Shown piece after piece: positions 9,368-19,572 of a DNA stretch of 64,000 bases. Origin of the DNA: Pelotomaculum schinkii (GTDB taxonomy: Bacteria; Bacillota; Desulfotomaculia; Desulfotomaculales; Pelotomaculaceae). How positions within the stretch are numbered: the first letter of the stretch is position 1; every line of letters starts with the position of its first letter. Under the pieces are notes generated by a model that did not search any database, was not told where the DNA came from, and saw only the letters and a program-made list of their open reading frames with translations. The stretch is from NCBI RefSeq assembly GCF_004369205.1, contig NZ_QFGA01000002.1, forward strand, positions 558,001 to 622,000, read 5' to 3'. The translations under genes were made by a program, and so were the position numbers.

Positions 9368-10303
9368 TTATCTGCTGCCCAGCACAGTTCCAGCCGGGAG
9401 TGGGTTGCCTCTGACAAAATCCGCCGCGCTCATGCGCTTGCCGCCCTGCAGCTGAAGTTCCTTGAGCAGGATCAGGCCCTGCCCGGTACCAACCGTGATA
9501 CCCTCCCGGCCGGCGGCCAGCGCCTGGCCTGGAACGTGACCCATAGCGTCCTCATCCAATACCTCCGCCCGCCATAATTTGAGTACCCTGCCCCAAAGGG
9601 TAGTACGGGCGCCCGGCCAGGGGTCCATACCCCTGATCTGGTTAAATAAATGACGTGCGGGCCTCGCCCACTCAACTATTTCATCCTCTGCCTTAAGCAT
9701 GGGAGCGTAAGAAGGCTCCCCGGTCTGCGGCGCGCCTGCAAGCTCGCCTCTGCCGGTCAGGGCAAGCCCCTTCAGCAGTAACCGCGCGCCAAGGGCGGCC
9801 AGTTTATCGTGGACCGCTCCGACATTGTCTGTCTCACGAATCGGCACGGCCTCCTGAAGGAGAACTGCGCCGGTATCCATTCCCTCGTCCATACGCATGA
9901 TAGTTATCCCCGTCTCCCTTTCCCCGTTCATAACAGCCCAGTGCAGCGGGGCGGCGCCCCGGTATTTCGGCAGCAGGGAAGCGTGTACGTTGACGCAGCC
10001 GTATACGGGAAGATAAAGAACAGCCGGGGGAAGGATGCGCCCGTAGGCAGCTACCACAATTATTTCCGGCGACAGTTTTTTTAAAACCTCAATAAAGTCC
10101 GGATCTTTAACCCGCTGCGGCTGAAGAACCGGGGTCTGGAAAGCTTGAGCGGCGACTTTAACCGGGGACGCCGCCTCCTTTTTACCCCTTCCCCTGGGCC
10201 GGTCAGGCTGGGTTACAACAGCAGCCAGGTCGTGGCCGGCTTGTACCAGGGCTTGCAAGGTGGGGACCGCGAAATCAGGGGTCCCCATAAATACAACCCG
10301 CAT
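9368..10303 (-). CDS. fmt: Methionyl-tRNA formyltransferase
   Basis: Formylates initiator Met-tRNA using 10-formyl-THF. The ATG at 10303 gives a 311-residue protein that begins exactly like the family; longer upstream reading overlaps def and is not supported. Visible motifs are GTPDFAVP near the N-terminus and the catalytic block NVHASLLPKYRGAAP with the conserved Asn, His and later Asp (GMDTG). The C-terminal tRNA-binding domain follows. Paired with the deformylase gene 11 bases upstream, so the two opposing steps of N-formyl processing are co-expressed. Confidence 0.95.
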   Translation of the reverse strand: MRVVFMGTPDFAVPTLQALVQAGHDLAAVVTQPDRPRGRGKKEAASPVKVAAQAFQTPVLQPQRVKDPDFIEVLKKLSPEIIVVAAYGRILPPAVLYLPVYGCVNVHASLLPKYRGAAPLHWAVMNGERETGITIMRMDEGMDTGAVLLQEAVPIRETDNVGAVHDKLAALGARLLLKGLALTGRGELAGAPQTGEPSYAPMLKAEDEIVEWARPARHLFNQIRGMDPWPGARTTLWGRVLKLWRAEVLDEDAMGHVPGQALAAGREGITVGTGQGLILLKELQLQGGKRMSAADFVRGNPLPAGTVLGSR

Positions 10304-10314
10304 CTGCAACTCCT

Positions 10315-10782
10315 CTAATCTTCCTTCTTCTTGATTTTTGATATATTTTTCGCGCGGTCTATGAACAGCACCCCGTCGAGGTGGTCGATTTCGTGCTGGA
10401 GGGCTCTGGCAAAAAAACCCTTTGCCCGGAGCCGGCATTCCTTGCCGTTGCGATCAAGTGATTTTACCTCAACCAGGGTTGCCCTGGCCACTTCCCCCAT
10501 CAGTCCGGGGATGCTGAGGCAAGCTTCGTTATCAATTTCCTGTCCTTCGGAGCGGACAATTTCCGGGTTAATCAGCTCGTGCAGGCCATCCCCGGTATCC
10601 ACAACGATCACCCGTTTGGATATCCCGACCTGGGGAGCGGCCAGACCAACGCCTTTCGCCATGTACATAGTCCTGGCCATATTATCCAGAAGCTTAATGA
10701 TATTGGGGGTAATTTTGGGCACCGCCCTGGCTTTTTCTCTCAGGACATCGTCTCCCAATTCAACAATATTGTATACAGTCAA
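10315..10782 (-). CDS. def: Peptide deformylase
   Basis: Removes the formyl group from nascent proteins. The three family motifs are complete: GVGLAAPQ at 44-51, EACLS with metal ligand C88, and HEIDH with H130, E131 and H134. At 155 residues it resembles the short type 1/3 bacterial enzymes. The ATG at 10782 has GGAGG upstream. Lies between priA and fmt. Confidence 0.96.
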   Translation of the reverse strand: MTVYNIVELGDDVLREKARAVPKITPNIIKLLDNMARTMYMAKGVGLAAPQVGISKRVIVVDTGDGLHELINPEIVRSEGQEIDNEACLSIPGLMGEVARATLVEVKSLDRNGKECRLRAKGFFARALQHEIDHLDGVLFIDRAKNISKIKKKED

Positions 10783-10796
10783 AACCGGAGCCTCCT

Positions 10797-13043
10797 TTAA
10801 ACCATACCCTGTGGGTTAATATCTACGTGGACGGACGGCTTAAAAGCCGGTCGTTCCTTGTCCAGAATATTTAAGGCTTCTTTGATCACATCTTTCAAAG
10901 TATTGCGGCGCGGTCCTTTCAGTACCAACTGCCAGCGATACTGCCCCTTGATCCTGCTCATTGGGGCGGGGGCCGGGCCCAGGACATCGACAGGTATATT
11001 CACACCTGCCGCTATTTTCTCCAGCACTTCTTTCGCCAGCAGCGCTCCCTTTGTTAATGTTTCCTCGTCGGTATGGGTCAACAGCAACCTGGCCAGGTGA
11101 CTGAAGGGGGGGTAATCCAGCGCGCGCCGGACCGGCGCCTCGCTCCGGTAAAAGCTCTCGTAATCGTGAGCTGCCGCAGCTATGATACTGTAATGGTCCG
11201 GTGTGTATGTCTGAATCTGGACCTCTCCGGCCAGACTGCCGCGCCCGGCCCTGCCGGCAACCTGCGTCAAAAGCTGAAAAGTACGCTCGGCGGCCCGGAA
11301 ATCCGGCATATGCAGAGTCGTATCCGCATTGATTACACCAACCAGGGTCACCTTCGGCAAATCCAAGCCCTTGGCAATCATCTGGGTACCGATCAATATG
11401 TCGGCGCGACCATCCCGAAAAGAACTGATAAGCCTTTCATGCGCTCCCCGGCGGGAGGTTGTGTCGCTGTCCATGCGTAAAACTCTCGCCTCCGGGAACA
11501 ATCGCCGCGCCTCTTCTTCCACCTTCTGGGTGCCCACTCCGAAATGCCTGATATCATCACTGCCGCAGCGGGGGCACAGGACAGGCCGGTTTGTGCTGTA
11601 GTTGCAGTAATGACATCGCAGGGTGCCGTCCAGGTGATAGGTGAGGGATATGTCGCAGCTCGGGCACTTGATCACAAGCCCGCACTGGCGGCATACCACA
11701 AAGTTGGCATAGCCCCGCCGGTTTAAAAACAGGATCACCTGCTCGTGTCTTTCCAGACGCCGGTTTATGGCCTCAACCAGGGGTACACTGAATATGCCCC
11801 GGTTGCCGCGTTTTAATTCATCCCTCATATCGACCACCTGCACCGGCGGGAGGGGGTGGTTGTCAATCCTGACGGGTAGTTTGAGGAGGCGGTAGAGGCC
11901 GCCTGGCCCGGCTCTCAGGTAGGATTCCAGAGACGGAGTGGCGCTCCCCAGGATTACTACCGACCCGGACTGCTGCGCTCTTTTCAGAGCCACTTCCCTG
12001 GCGTGATAGCGCAGGTGATCATCCTGCTTGTAACTTGACTCGTGCTCTTCATCGATAATAAAGAGTCCAGGCCGGGGCGCCGGCGCAAATACTGCCGAAC
12101 GTGTGCCCAGGACCACCGGAGCTTCACCGCTCTTGACCCGCCGCCAGGCCTGGTACCTTGCCGTACCGGCCAGGCCGCTGTGCAGTACCGCTACCAGGCT
12201 GCCAAAGCGCGCCCGAAAAAGTTCGATCATCTGAGGGGTCAGCGCAATCTCCGGGACCAGAGCCACCGCCTGGCGGCCTTCCTGCAACACGGCAGCAATG
12301 GCCCGCAGGTAAACCTCGGTCTTGCCGCTGCCGGTAACCCCATGCAGCAGAAACACGCTGAACCTGCCGGCCTTTAAGGCGCCTTCAATCTGCTCTAAGG
12401 CTGTTGCCTGATCCGCATTCAGCTGCAATTCGCCGTAACCGGCTGTGAACTGCGGTCCGCCATACCCGGGGGGCGCCTGGGACGTATTGTTAACAGCCGC
12501 CAAATACCCTTTATGCACCAGCAATTCCACTGTTTTGCCGGTAGTCTCCGCAGCAGCCGCCAGTTCCTTTACAGTTAGCCCCGGACTGGCCATGGCTGCC
12601 CGCAGCACGGCTGCTTGCCTGGGCGCGCGGGCCAGGGAGGCTGCTGCTTGTTCAAGTTTCTCCCCGTCAAGGGCGGGAATGATCCTTCTTACCCCGCGGC
12701 CTGACTTTACCTGCAAGCGGGGGGAAATAATCCGCTGCAACGCTTCAGCTGTGCTGCAGAGATAACTTTCCGACATCCAGCGGGCCAGCTCTAAAAGCTC
12801 CGGGCTGAAGACAGGCTCCTCGTCCAGTACCCCGGCTATTTCTCTGATATTAACCTGGCTCTCCGGCGCCCCGAAACCCACCACATAGCCCGTCAAACAC
12901 CTTTCCCTAAAAGGGACGAGTACCCGCGCGCCAATTTGCAGGACGTTTTCAAATTTCTTGGGCACGGCGTAATGGAACACACGGTCAGTCTTCCTGACAG
13001 CCAAATCGACGATTATCTCGGCACAGAGACCGTTTTTTACCAT
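10797..13043 (-). CDS. priA: Primosomal helicase PriA
   Basis: Replication-restart DNA helicase. N-terminal 3'-OH-binding and winged-helix regions precede a superfamily 2 helicase with Walker [14 protein letters not shown] box and a Cys-rich zinc-binding insertion (four CxxC pairs: CRQC, CPSC, CHYC, CPRC), followed by helicase motifs V and VI ([16 protein letters not shown]). Length of 748 residues is normal. First gene of the priA-def-fmt-DUF116-rsmB-rlmN run; the upstream 94 bases show no obvious promoter. Confidence 0.96.
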   Translation of the reverse strand: MVKNGLCAEIIVDLAVRKTDRVFHYAVPKKFENVLQIGARVLVPFRERCLTGYVVGFGAPESQVNIREIAGVLDEEPVFSPELLELARWMSESYLCSTAEALQRIISPRLQVKSGRGVRRIIPALDGEKLEQAAASLARAPRQAAVLRAAMASPGLTVKELAAAAETTGKTVELLVHKGYLAAVNNTSQAPPGYGGPQFTAGYGELQLNADQATALEQIEGALKAGRFSVFLLHGVTGSGKTEVYLRAIAAVLQEGRQAVALVPEIALTPQMIELFRARFGSLVAVLHSGLAGTARYQAWRRVKSGEAPVVLGTRSAVFAPAPRPGLFIIDEEHESSYKQDDHLRYHAREVALKRAQQSGSVVILGSATPSLESYLRAGPGGLYRLLKLPVRIDNHPLPPVQVVDMRDELKRGNRGIFSVPLVEAINRRLERHEQVILFLNRRGYANFVVCRQCGLVIKCPSCDISLTYHLDGTLRCHYCNYSTNRPVLCPRCGSDDIRHFGVGTQKVEEEARRLFPEARVLRMDSDTTSRRGAHERLISSFRDGRADILIGTQMIAKGLDLPKVTLVGVINADTTLHMPDFRAAERTFQLLTQVAGRAGRGSLAGEVQIQTYTPDHYSIIAAAAHDYESFYRSEAPVRRALDYPPFSHLARLLLTHTDEETLTKGALLAKEVLEKIAAGVNIPVDVLGPAPAPMSRIKGQYRWQLVLKGPRRNTLKDVIKEALNILDKERPAFKPSVHVDINPQGMV

Positions 13044-13137
13044 TATACCCTCCAGGGAACATGTTTACAAATACCAGCCTTATTATAACAAAAAAGGCGC
13101 CATACCGGCAGGGTCAATCCTTATTCCCGTACCTCTT

Positions 13138-13299
13138 TTAATCCTGACGCGCCGGCTTATGATGGGAGCACAAGGCTGTCAACTCCCGCGTACCGGGTTC
13201 CATATTGTGACGTTTCAGAACAAGCGGCCATACGCCTTTTTCGGGCCTGGTGAACCTTTTTCCGTCAGCTTTGCGCACAATGAGCACGCCCCTATCCAT
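13138..13299 (-). CDS. Possible 53-residue basic protein
   Basis: An open frame from ATG 13299 to TAA 13138 encodes a small basic protein with one Cys and a His pair (CSHH) near the C-terminus. The upstream AAGGAAAA is a weak ribosome site. It would be transcribed towards priA. I do not recognise it; coding status rests only on the uninterrupted frame and codon texture, so it may be spurious. Confidence 0.3.
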   Translation of the reverse strand: MDRGVLIVRKADGKRFTRPEKGVWPLVLKRHNMEPGTRELTALCSHHKPARQD

Positions 13300-13467
13300 T
13301 TTTCCTTAGTTTATCATCTTGTTCCGTCGCTTAATCCTCACAAGCAGCGACATCAACGCAGGCCATACTGATAGCGATAAATCATATGGATTATGGCATA
13401 AAAAAACATGTATTTTCCGCCTGAAGCAAAACAACATAAGGGATATAGGCTTTTTAGGAGGAGATTT

Positions 13468-14595
13468 ATGTCTACATGCAGGATCGCGGCGGTTTTATTA
13501 ATCATTTTCACGGTGGGATTTGTAAGCGGGACAGCCCACGCCAACTCTGAATATAAGGAAAACCAACTAAAAAATGGCGTAAGGGAAATGTTTGAGGCCC
13601 GCGCCCTGGCTATAATTACCGGCGCGGACCCGGCGCCTGTCCTGGCCGCTTACGAAACCTCGGAAACACTGGGACTCTGGGCGCAAATCCATGAGCGCGA
13701 GAGGTTGGACTACGTCCAGCAGTGGGCGAAAAAAAGAGGTGTACATTTTACTGAAGCAAAATCATCGTTGAGCATCCCCTGGTACAGGATGGAAGGGAAT
13801 TACGCCGAGCTGTTGGTCAACGAGACCCTCCAACTTGGCTATGTTTATCCCGGCAGCCCCACTGTCAACCGCTTTGGTACAGGCTCCAGGCATTGGTTAA
13901 AGCTGGTGTGCCGGGGGAGCAAGTGGTTAATTCTGCAGGACTTTTATACCGATGGTCTGGGTGATAATTTCCAGGTACCCAACCCCACGCCGGCAGACGG
14001 CGCCGCAGTGGTAGGGCAGCCGGGAAAAAGGCCTGCAGCAAAAAATAGTACACCGGTAGTTTTCGACCGCGAAGGAGCTGTTCGATATGCCGATAAATAT
14101 GCCGGGCTGGCCTGGGGCGCCGGCAATGACAATAGTTATAACCGGAATTACCGCGATTTTAATGACCGTGGCGGAGACTGCGCCAACTTCGTATCCCAAT
14201 GCCTGGGCGACCAGGATGGCGGCAAAATGGTGATGGACGACCTCTGGTATTACGACCGGCAGGAAAATGCCGGGAGCCAAAGCTGGGTGCGGGCTGAGTC
14301 CTTCGGCGACTGGATCCTCTACAGCGGGAGGGGGCGGCGGCTGGCGCGGGGAACTTTCTCTGAATTAAATCAACCCACCAGCAAATTTCCGGGAGGAGCT
14401 GTCCGGGAGTTGGCGCCGGGGGATGTTATCGGTTATGGAGAGACGGGTTATTCCAGGCACCTGGCTATAGTCGTGGGGACCGACTCACAAGGTTATCCCC
14501 TGGTCAACGCCCATAACGTTGACCGCTACCATTGCCCATGGGATATGGGTTATGACAAAACAACGTTTTTTCATCTTTATCAGGTGAACGACTAA
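13468..14595 (+). CDS. Secreted amidase-domain protein (Amidase_6 type)
   Basis: Exported putative cell-wall hydrolase. The ATG at 13468 is chosen because AGGAGG lies 8 bases upstream and it starts a clean signal peptide (basic start, hydrophobic 6-20, AHA cleavage site near 25). Residues 26-165 form an unrecognised domain; 200-375 matches the putative amidase domain of Clostridia (GGDCANFVSQ with C238, SRH with H331, NAH with H349, giving a Cys-His dyad). It is the only plus-strand gene in 1-22 kb, between priA and coaBC, so it has its own transcription. Substrate is unknown. Confidence 0.8.
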   Translation: MSTCRIAAVLLIIFTVGFVSGTAHANSEYKENQLKNGVREMFEARALAIITGADPAPVLAAYETSETLGLWAQIHERERLDYVQQWAKKRGVHFTEAKSSLSIPWYRMEGNYAELLVNETLQLGYVYPGSPTVNRFGTGSRHWLKLVCRGSKWLILQDFYTDGLGDNFQVPNPTPADGAAVVGQPGKRPAAKNSTPVVFDREGAVRYADKYAGLAWGAGNDNSYNRNYRDFNDRGGDCANFVSQCLGDQDGGKMVMDDLWYYDRQENAGSQSWVRAESFGDWILYSGRGRRLARGTFSELNQPTSKFPGGAVRELAPGDVIGYGETGYSRHLAIVVGTDSQGYPLVNAHNVDRYHCPWDMGYDKTTFFHLYQVND

Positions 14596-14611
14596 AAATG
14601 AAGTATTGTAT

Positions 14612-15814
14612 TTACTGGCTGGATGCTCTCAAGTTAAGCGCCTCATCCAAGATCCGGTCAGCCAAAGTTTTCTTATCCATTTTGGGCAACTGGACAATGA
14701 TTTGTCCCGGATAAACCAGTTTTACAATATTAGTATCAGCACCAAACTCCGCGCCTGGCCTGGTCACATCGTTGGCGACCAGGAGATCAAGATTTTTCAT
14801 CTCCAGCTTGCGGAGGGCATTTTTTTCGAGCTCCTTGGTTTCAGCCGCAAAGCCCACCAGGATCTGGCGGGTCTTTCTCCGTCCCAGTTCTGCCAGGATA
14901 TCCGGGTTTTTCTCGAGCTCTATGGTCATTTGATCCTGATTCTTTTTGATTTTATGCTGAGCGGCTTCTTTAGGTCTATAATCTGCAACAGCAGCTGATT
15001 TAACAACCACATCGACGTGGGGATAATGTGCCAGCACGGCGTCAAACATTTCCCTGGCGGTCTCCACTCCAATAAATTCGACCCCGTGGGGCGGTTTCAA
15101 TGCGGTTGGGCCGCTGACCAGAATAACCCTGGCCCCCCGGCGCAACGCGGCGCCTGCCACCGCGTAGCCCATCTTACCCGAACTGCGGTTGGTCAGGTAG
15201 CGCACCGGGTCAATTGGTTCGACAGTTGGGCCTGCCGTTACCAGCACGCTCATGCCGCTCAAATCTTGATCAGAAGCCAAAAGGACTTCTATATTTTCTT
15301 GAATAGCTTCTATCTCGGCCAACCTGCCAATCCCTTCCACCCCGCAGGCCAGCCTCCCCCGGCCTGGTTCGACGAAATGATAGCCCAATTCCCGTAAGAC
15401 AGTCAGGTTGCGCTGGACAACCGGGTTTTCGTACATGTTTTTGTTCATAGCCGGGCAAAAAAGGACCGGACAGGCTGCGGCTGTTATAACGGTGGACAGG
15501 AGGTCGTCGGCAAGACCAACTGCCGCCTTGGCAATGATATTGGCGGTGGCGGGGGCAACAACGATCAGGTCGGACTGGGTTGCAAGCTCAACGTGTTGAA
15601 CGTTCCAGCCGGAGGCCCGGTCAAAGAGATCGGTGTAGACCCGGTTGTCCGTAAGCGCCTGAAAGGTAAGAGGCCGGACAAATTCCTGGGCCGACCTGGT
15701 CATAACCACATGGACCTCCGCGCCGGCTGCTTTAAGATTGCTTGCCAATTGGGCAACTTTAAAAGCAGCTATGCCGCCGGTCACTCCCAGGGTGATCGTT
15801 TTTCCAGCCAGCAT
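14612..15814 (-). CDS. coaBC: Bifunctional phosphopantothenoylcysteine decarboxylase/synthetase
   Basis: Two steps of coenzyme A synthesis: CoaB couples cysteine to 4'-phosphopantothenate and CoaC (FMN-dependent) decarboxylates the product. N-terminal flavoprotein domain (about 1-180) with VTGGIAA and the mechanistic Cys loop CGVEGIGR, C-terminal CoaB domain (about 185-400) with NRSSGKMG and KKN motifs. The ATG at 15814 is preceded by GGAGG and yields 400 residues. Downstream of rpoZ in the gmk operon. Confidence 0.94.
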   Translation of the reverse strand: MLAGKTITLGVTGGIAAFKVAQLASNLKAAGAEVHVVMTRSAQEFVRPLTFQALTDNRVYTDLFDRASGWNVQHVELATQSDLIVVAPATANIIAKAAVGLADDLLSTVITAAACPVLFCPAMNKNMYENPVVQRNLTVLRELGYHFVEPGRGRLACGVEGIGRLAEIEAIQENIEVLLASDQDLSGMSVLVTAGPTVEPIDPVRYLTNRSSGKMGYAVAGAALRRGARVILVSGPTALKPPHGVEFIGVETAREMFDAVLAHYPHVDVVVKSAAVADYRPKEAAQHKIKKNQDQMTIELEKNPDILAELGRRKTRQILVGFAAETKELEKNALRKLEMKNLDLLVANDVTRPGAEFGADTNIVKLVYPGQIIVQLPKMDKKTLADRILDEALNLRASSQ

Positions 15815-15863
15815 GGGCTTCCTCCTATCTAAAAATGCAGGGGTGAATTCATTCGCACAAAAG

Positions 15864-16070
15864 TCACTTGATACCAGCGTGGGTCCTTTTGTATCCAACT
15901 CTGTTGCCGGCTATTTCCTTCAGGGCGGCAGTTACCGGCTTACTGGAAGCTTCGTCGGCCTTGGCGCTTCCCCTCTCGGTCAGTATCCTGGCCCGCTTGG
16001 CGGCAACCACGACCAGGGTATACCGGCTGTCAACCTTTTGCATTAGCTCATCAAGAGTTGGTGCATTCAT
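15864..16070 (-). CDS. rpoZ: RNA polymerase omega subunit
   Basis: Small RNA polymerase assembly subunit. The 68-residue product shows the family core: L..KVDSRYTLVVVAAKRAR near the N-terminus and the KPVTAALKEI helix. Position between gmk and coaBC is the standard order in Firmicutes and supports the call despite its size. Confidence 0.9.
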   Translation of the reverse strand: MNAPTLDELMQKVDSRYTLVVVAAKRARILTERGSAKADEASSKPVTAALKEIAGNRVGYKRTHAGIK

Positions 16071-16095
16071 AGCGTTCCTCCATCTTCAAAAAAAT

Positions 16096-16710
16096 CTAAC
16101 CGCCCAACTGGGAGAGATGGTCAATGATTGGCTGCAGGCGCCAGGTACGGCACTTTTCGGCTAATATGATAGCCCGGATGTTATCAATTGCCCTTCTAAT
16201 ACTGTCATTTACTACGATGTAGTCGTAGCCCGCCGCCAGTTTCATCTCCCCGGCCATACATTGCAAACGTTTTTCAATTTCTTCCCGGGAATCCGATTTC
16301 CTGCCAAATAAGCGCTGCTGCAGCTCTGTTCTGGATGGAGGGGCAATAAAAATCAGCACCGCCTCAGGCAGTTTTTTCTTAACCTGAAGGGCGCCCTGGA
16401 TATCAATTTCCAATATAACGTCGTTACCCCGCTCAAGGGCTTCCAGGACAAAATGCCTGGGTGTGCCATAATAATTTCCGTAAACCTGAGCCCACTCAAG
16501 AAGCTGGCCCTCGTCAATCATTTTATTGAAGATGTCCCGTTCCAGGAAGAAATAATCAACCCCATCCACCTCGCCGCCCCTGGCCTGTCTGGTAGTGGCA
16601 GAAATGGATACGATTAAGGTTGGGATTTCTCGCTGCAGCGCTTTCACGATAGTCCCCTTACCGGCCCCCGAAGGACCGGATATGATCAATAATAAACCTT
16701 TTTTACCCAC
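16096..16710 (-). CDS. gmk: Guanylate kinase
   Basis: Phosphorylates GMP to GDP. P-loop SGPSGAGKGT at residues 9-18, GMP-binding residues in the SATTRQARGGEVDGVDY region and LID arginines around 130-150. 204 residues, GTG start at 16710. Upstream of rpoZ and downstream of remA. Confidence 0.96.
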   Translation of the reverse strand: MGKKGLLLIISGPSGAGKGTIVKALQREIPTLIVSISATTRQARGGEVDGVDYFFLERDIFNKMIDEGQLLEWAQVYGNYYGTPRHFVLEALERGNDVILEIDIQGALQVKKKLPEAVLIFIAPPSRTELQQRLFGRKSDSREEIEKRLQCMAGEMKLAAGYDYIVVNDSIRRAIDNIRAIILAEKCRTWRLQPIIDHLSQLGG

Positions 16711-16727
16711 AGCTAATTCTCCATGCT

Positions 16728-17003
16728 TTATTCGCCGGGTTCCTCAGCCTGTACCGGAGCGTCTTTGGAAACCAGGCGATGGGCCACTGTTTCCGGCTGT
16801 ACCGCGGAAAGGATAATGTGATCGCTGTCGGTGATGATAACCGCCCTGGTCCGGCGTCCGTAGGTTGCGTCGATCAGCATACCCCGATCGCGGGCTTCGG
16901 TTATAATCCTCTTAATGGGGGCAGATTCCGGGCTTACAATAGCTATAATGCGGTTGGCCGATACGATATTGCCAAAACCGATGTTAATTAATTTAATCTC
17001 CAT
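16728..17003 (-). CDS. remA: RemA/DUF370 DNA-binding regulator
   Basis: In Bacillus subtilis RemA is a small DNA-binding activator of biofilm matrix genes that forms octamers. This 91-residue homologue keeps the conserved INIGFGN and [12 protein letters not shown] segments. ATG 17003 has AAGGGGG upstream. It lies between yicC and gmk, the usual neighbours. Matrix control in this organism is inferred only. Confidence 0.93.
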   Translation of the reverse strand: MEIKLINIGFGNIVSANRIIAIVSPESAPIKRIITEARDRGMLIDATYGRRTRAVIITDSDHIILSAVQPETVAHRLVSKDAPVQAEEPGE

Positions 17004-17034
17004 ACTGCTTCCCCCTTAATACTTTCTATTATTA

Positions 17035-17913
17035 TTATTCTATGTTCTGTACTTGTTCTCTTATTTTTTCCAGCTCGCTTTTTGCTTCGACCACTGCCCG
17101 GCTTATTTCCAGGTCGCTTGCCTTAGAAGCGATAGTATTGATTTCCCTGTTCATCTCCTGGATCAAAAAATCCAGCTTTCTTCCCACTGATTCTCCTGCT
17201 GTCAGGCAGCTTTTCAGCTGCTGCAAATGGCTCTCGAGGCGAACGTTTTCCTCGGTTATGCTGGAGCGCTCCGCAAAGATCGTGGCCTCGGCGGCCAGCC
17301 GGTCGGGAGTTATAATACCATCACGCATGTAATCATTCAAACGGGCGACCAGTCTCTCCCGGTACTCCTCCACGACAAACGGCGAGCGCTCCCTGATGCT
17401 CTGGTTGAGATAAAAAAGCCGCTCCGACCTGCTTAAAAGATCCCTTGCCAACTGCTCACCTTCCACCATCCTCATGCGGACCAGGTTATCAACCGCTTCT
17501 TGCACCGCGTTCTGAATGGAAGGCCACCATTCTTCGACATCATCGGCAGGTTCCTCCACGGTCACTACCCCGGGTAAGGCAACCAGCTCTTGAAACTGTA
17601 TTTCTCCACCAATGCCAAGGGTTTCCTGGAGTTCTTTCATTGCATTATAATACGCCGCAGCAAGGGCTTTGTCAACTTTCACTGTGGCGTTTTTTTCCCC
17701 GCACTCCTCCACTCCGAGAAAGCCATCAACCCGGCCACGGGCGATGCGGGCCTGGATGAACCGGCGGATCCGGTCTTCCAGGGGGGAAAGTGAGCGCGGC
17801 AACCGTAAGACAACCTCATTATAGCGATGGTTGACCGCTTTCAGCTCGAAAATGAATTTTTTCCCGGCAGCAACAGCCTCTCCACGGCCGTAGCCGGTCA
17901 TGCTTTTAATCAA
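17035..17913 (-). CDS. yicC: YicC/YloC family endoribonuclease
   Basis: Family with reported endoribonuclease activity. A TTG at 17913, seven bases after AGGTGGT, gives the typical beginning MIKSMTGYGRGE and a 292-residue product, matching family length; the frame can be read further upstream but nothing supports it. The C-terminal region holds the conserved HLxQL and GRKLDFLIQEMNRE blocks. First gene of the yicC-remA-gmk-rpoZ-coaBC operon. Confidence 0.92.
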   Translation of the reverse strand: MIKSMTGYGRGEAVAAGKKFIFELKAVNHRYNEVVLRLPRSLSPLEDRIRRFIQARIARGRVDGFLGVEECGEKNATVKVDKALAAAYYNAMKELQETLGIGGEIQFQELVALPGVVTVEEPADDVEEWWPSIQNAVQEAVDNLVRMRMVEGEQLARDLLSRSERLFYLNQSIRERSPFVVEEYRERLVARLNDYMRDGIITPDRLAAEATIFAERSSITEENVRLESHLQQLKSCLTAGESVGRKLDFLIQEMNREINTIASKASDLEISRAVVEAKSELEKIREQVQNIE

Positions 17914-17984
17914 TTCAACACCACCTGTCAGTTGATACCAGCACAGCAAAATAAAAGTCCATCACCAAAACCCATCTAATGGAA

Positions 17985-18045
17985 ACATTCCCCAATCGGG
18001 GACATTTTAATCGGGGACATTCCTTCATTCTTTAAAGGTCTGTCC
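17985..18045. repeat. GGGGACA-type intergenic repeat
   Basis: Two close copies of AATCGGGGACATT (around 17992 and 18010) plus an inverted TGTCCCC (about 18041) lie between yicC and the aspartate aminotransferase gene. Such GGGGACA boxes are common as short dispersed repeats in Clostridia; a related hairpin with GGGGGACGG occurs at 53104-53134. Function unknown. Confidence 0.5.
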
Positions 18046-18112
18046 CCACTACTCATTATTATTGGCAATTACCATGAAATTATTTTTCTACCCAAAAAAA
18101 GAAAATCCTTTT

Positions 18113-18156
18113 CATAAAGACAAAAACTCCAGTATTTCAAGGAAAAATACTGGAGT
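18113..18156 (-). terminator. Terminator of the aspartate aminotransferase gene
   Basis: A 12-bp perfect inverted repeat (ACTCCAGTATTT and its complement, 18126-18156) is followed on the minus strand by TTTTTGTCTTT. It lies nine bases past the aminotransferase stop. Confidence 0.93.
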
Positions 18157-18164
18157 CTTATATT

Positions 18165-19358
18165 CTATCTAATTTGTTCCATCAGACTGGAAATACGGTC
18201 CAGGCCCTCCTTGATGTTTTCCATGGAACAGGCATAGGACAGACGGAAGTAGTCGTCATTCCCAAAGGCGACACCAGGCACCACGGCAACACGCGCTTCT
18301 TTCAATAACAAAGCTGCAAGGTCAGTGGCGTTATGAATTAAGGTTCCTTGATAGGATTTTCCAAAATAGTTCTTAACGTTGGGGAAAAGGTAAAATGAGC
18401 CGTTTGGCCGGGTGCAGCTGACACCTGGAATCGCCCGCAACCGCTCCAGCATGTAATCCCTTCTATGGTGAAACTCTACTCTCATGAGTTCGGTGGGTGT
18501 CTGGTCTCCGGTCAGAGCCGCCACGCTGGCCGCCTGGGCGATGGAATTAGGGTTTGACGTCGAGTGGCTCTGCAGGTCTCCCATGGCTTTGGCCACTATG
18601 GCGCTGCAGGCGGCGTAACCGATCCGCCAGCCGGTCATGGCATAGGCTTTTGATACGCCGTTGATAACCATGGTACGCTCTTTGAGTTCAGGAGAAATGG
18701 AGGCTATGCTTTCATGCCTGTCACCGCTATAGATCAGCTTGGCATAGATTTCATCGGACAAGACCATAAAGTCGTACCGGGCGATAACCCCGGCCAGTTT
18801 TTCAAGTTCCTCTCTGCTATATACAGCCCCGGTGGGGTTGCTGGGGCTGTTCAGGATCAATAGCCTGGTACGGGAATTAATGGCGCCTTCAAGTTCGTCC
18901 GGCGTCAACTTAAACCCGTTTTCTTCCCTGGTGGCTACAATCCGGGCGGTAGCGCCGGACAGCTTGATTTGTTCCAGGTAGCTTACCCAGTATGGAGCGG
19001 GAAGGATTACTTCGTCACCTGCCTGCGCCAGTACCTGCATGGCGTTGTAAAGGGTGTGCTTAGCCCCCGATGATACAACGATCTGCTTTGGCTGGTAGTC
19101 AAGCCCCTGGTCAATCTGAAACCTGTGACAGATAGCCTCTTTTAGTTCTTTGGTGCCCGAAACTGCTGTATACTTGGTTATACCCGAACGGATTGCCGCG
19201 ATGGCCGCTTCTTTAATATGGTCGGGTGTATCGAAATCCGGTTCCCCGGCCCCAAAGGTAACCACGCTGTCACCGTTTGACTTCATCTCTTTAGCTTTCG
19301 CGTCGATCGAAAGGGTCGGGGACGGACTGATATTTAACGCCCGGTCAGCTAGTTTCAC
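18165..19358 (-). CDS. aspC: Class I aspartate aminotransferase
   Basis: PLP enzyme interconverting aspartate and oxaloacetate. The 397-residue protein belongs to the Thermus/Bacillus AspB subgroup (subfamily Ib): N-terminal LADRALNISPSPTL, GEPDFDTP, NSPSNPTGA, the Schiff-base lysine in SKAYAMTGWRIGY and the substrate-binding arginine near RLSYA. AGGAGG precedes the start. Followed by its own terminator and preceded by 213 bases without a recognisable gene. Aspartate feeds both the lysine/DAP genes just upstream and the pyrimidine operon of this window. Confidence 0.92.
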   Translation of the reverse strand: MKLADRALNISPSPTLSIDAKAKEMKSNGDSVVTFGAGEPDFDTPDHIKEAAIAAIRSGITKYTAVSGTKELKEAICHRFQIDQGLDYQPKQIVVSSGAKHTLYNAMQVLAQAGDEVILPAPYWVSYLEQIKLSGATARIVATREENGFKLTPDELEGAINSRTRLLILNSPSNPTGAVYSREELEKLAGVIARYDFMVLSDEIYAKLIYSGDRHESIASISPELKERTMVINGVSKAYAMTGWRIGYAACSAIVAKAMGDLQSHSTSNPNSIAQAASVAALTGDQTPTELMRVEFHHRRDYMLERLRAIPGVSCTRPNGSFYLFPNVKNYFGKSYQGTLIHNATDLAALLLKEARVAVVPGVAFGNDDYFRLSYACSMENIKEGLDRISSLMEQIR

Positions 19359-19572
19359 AGGTACTTCCTCCTTCGTATATATGAGGGCCGGCTTGTTATA
19401 AGCCAGTATAAATTATGTTTCCCGGCCTTCGTGGTTCGATTAGCAGCTACCGTGTTCAACCAGGCGCTTAAATTTAATCTTGCGACTTCACAGTTCTGCC
19501 TTGCATAGCTTAAAGCTCTTTGAACCACACTGTTCAATAATGTAATGTAAAAATACTTTATGGAACAATCCG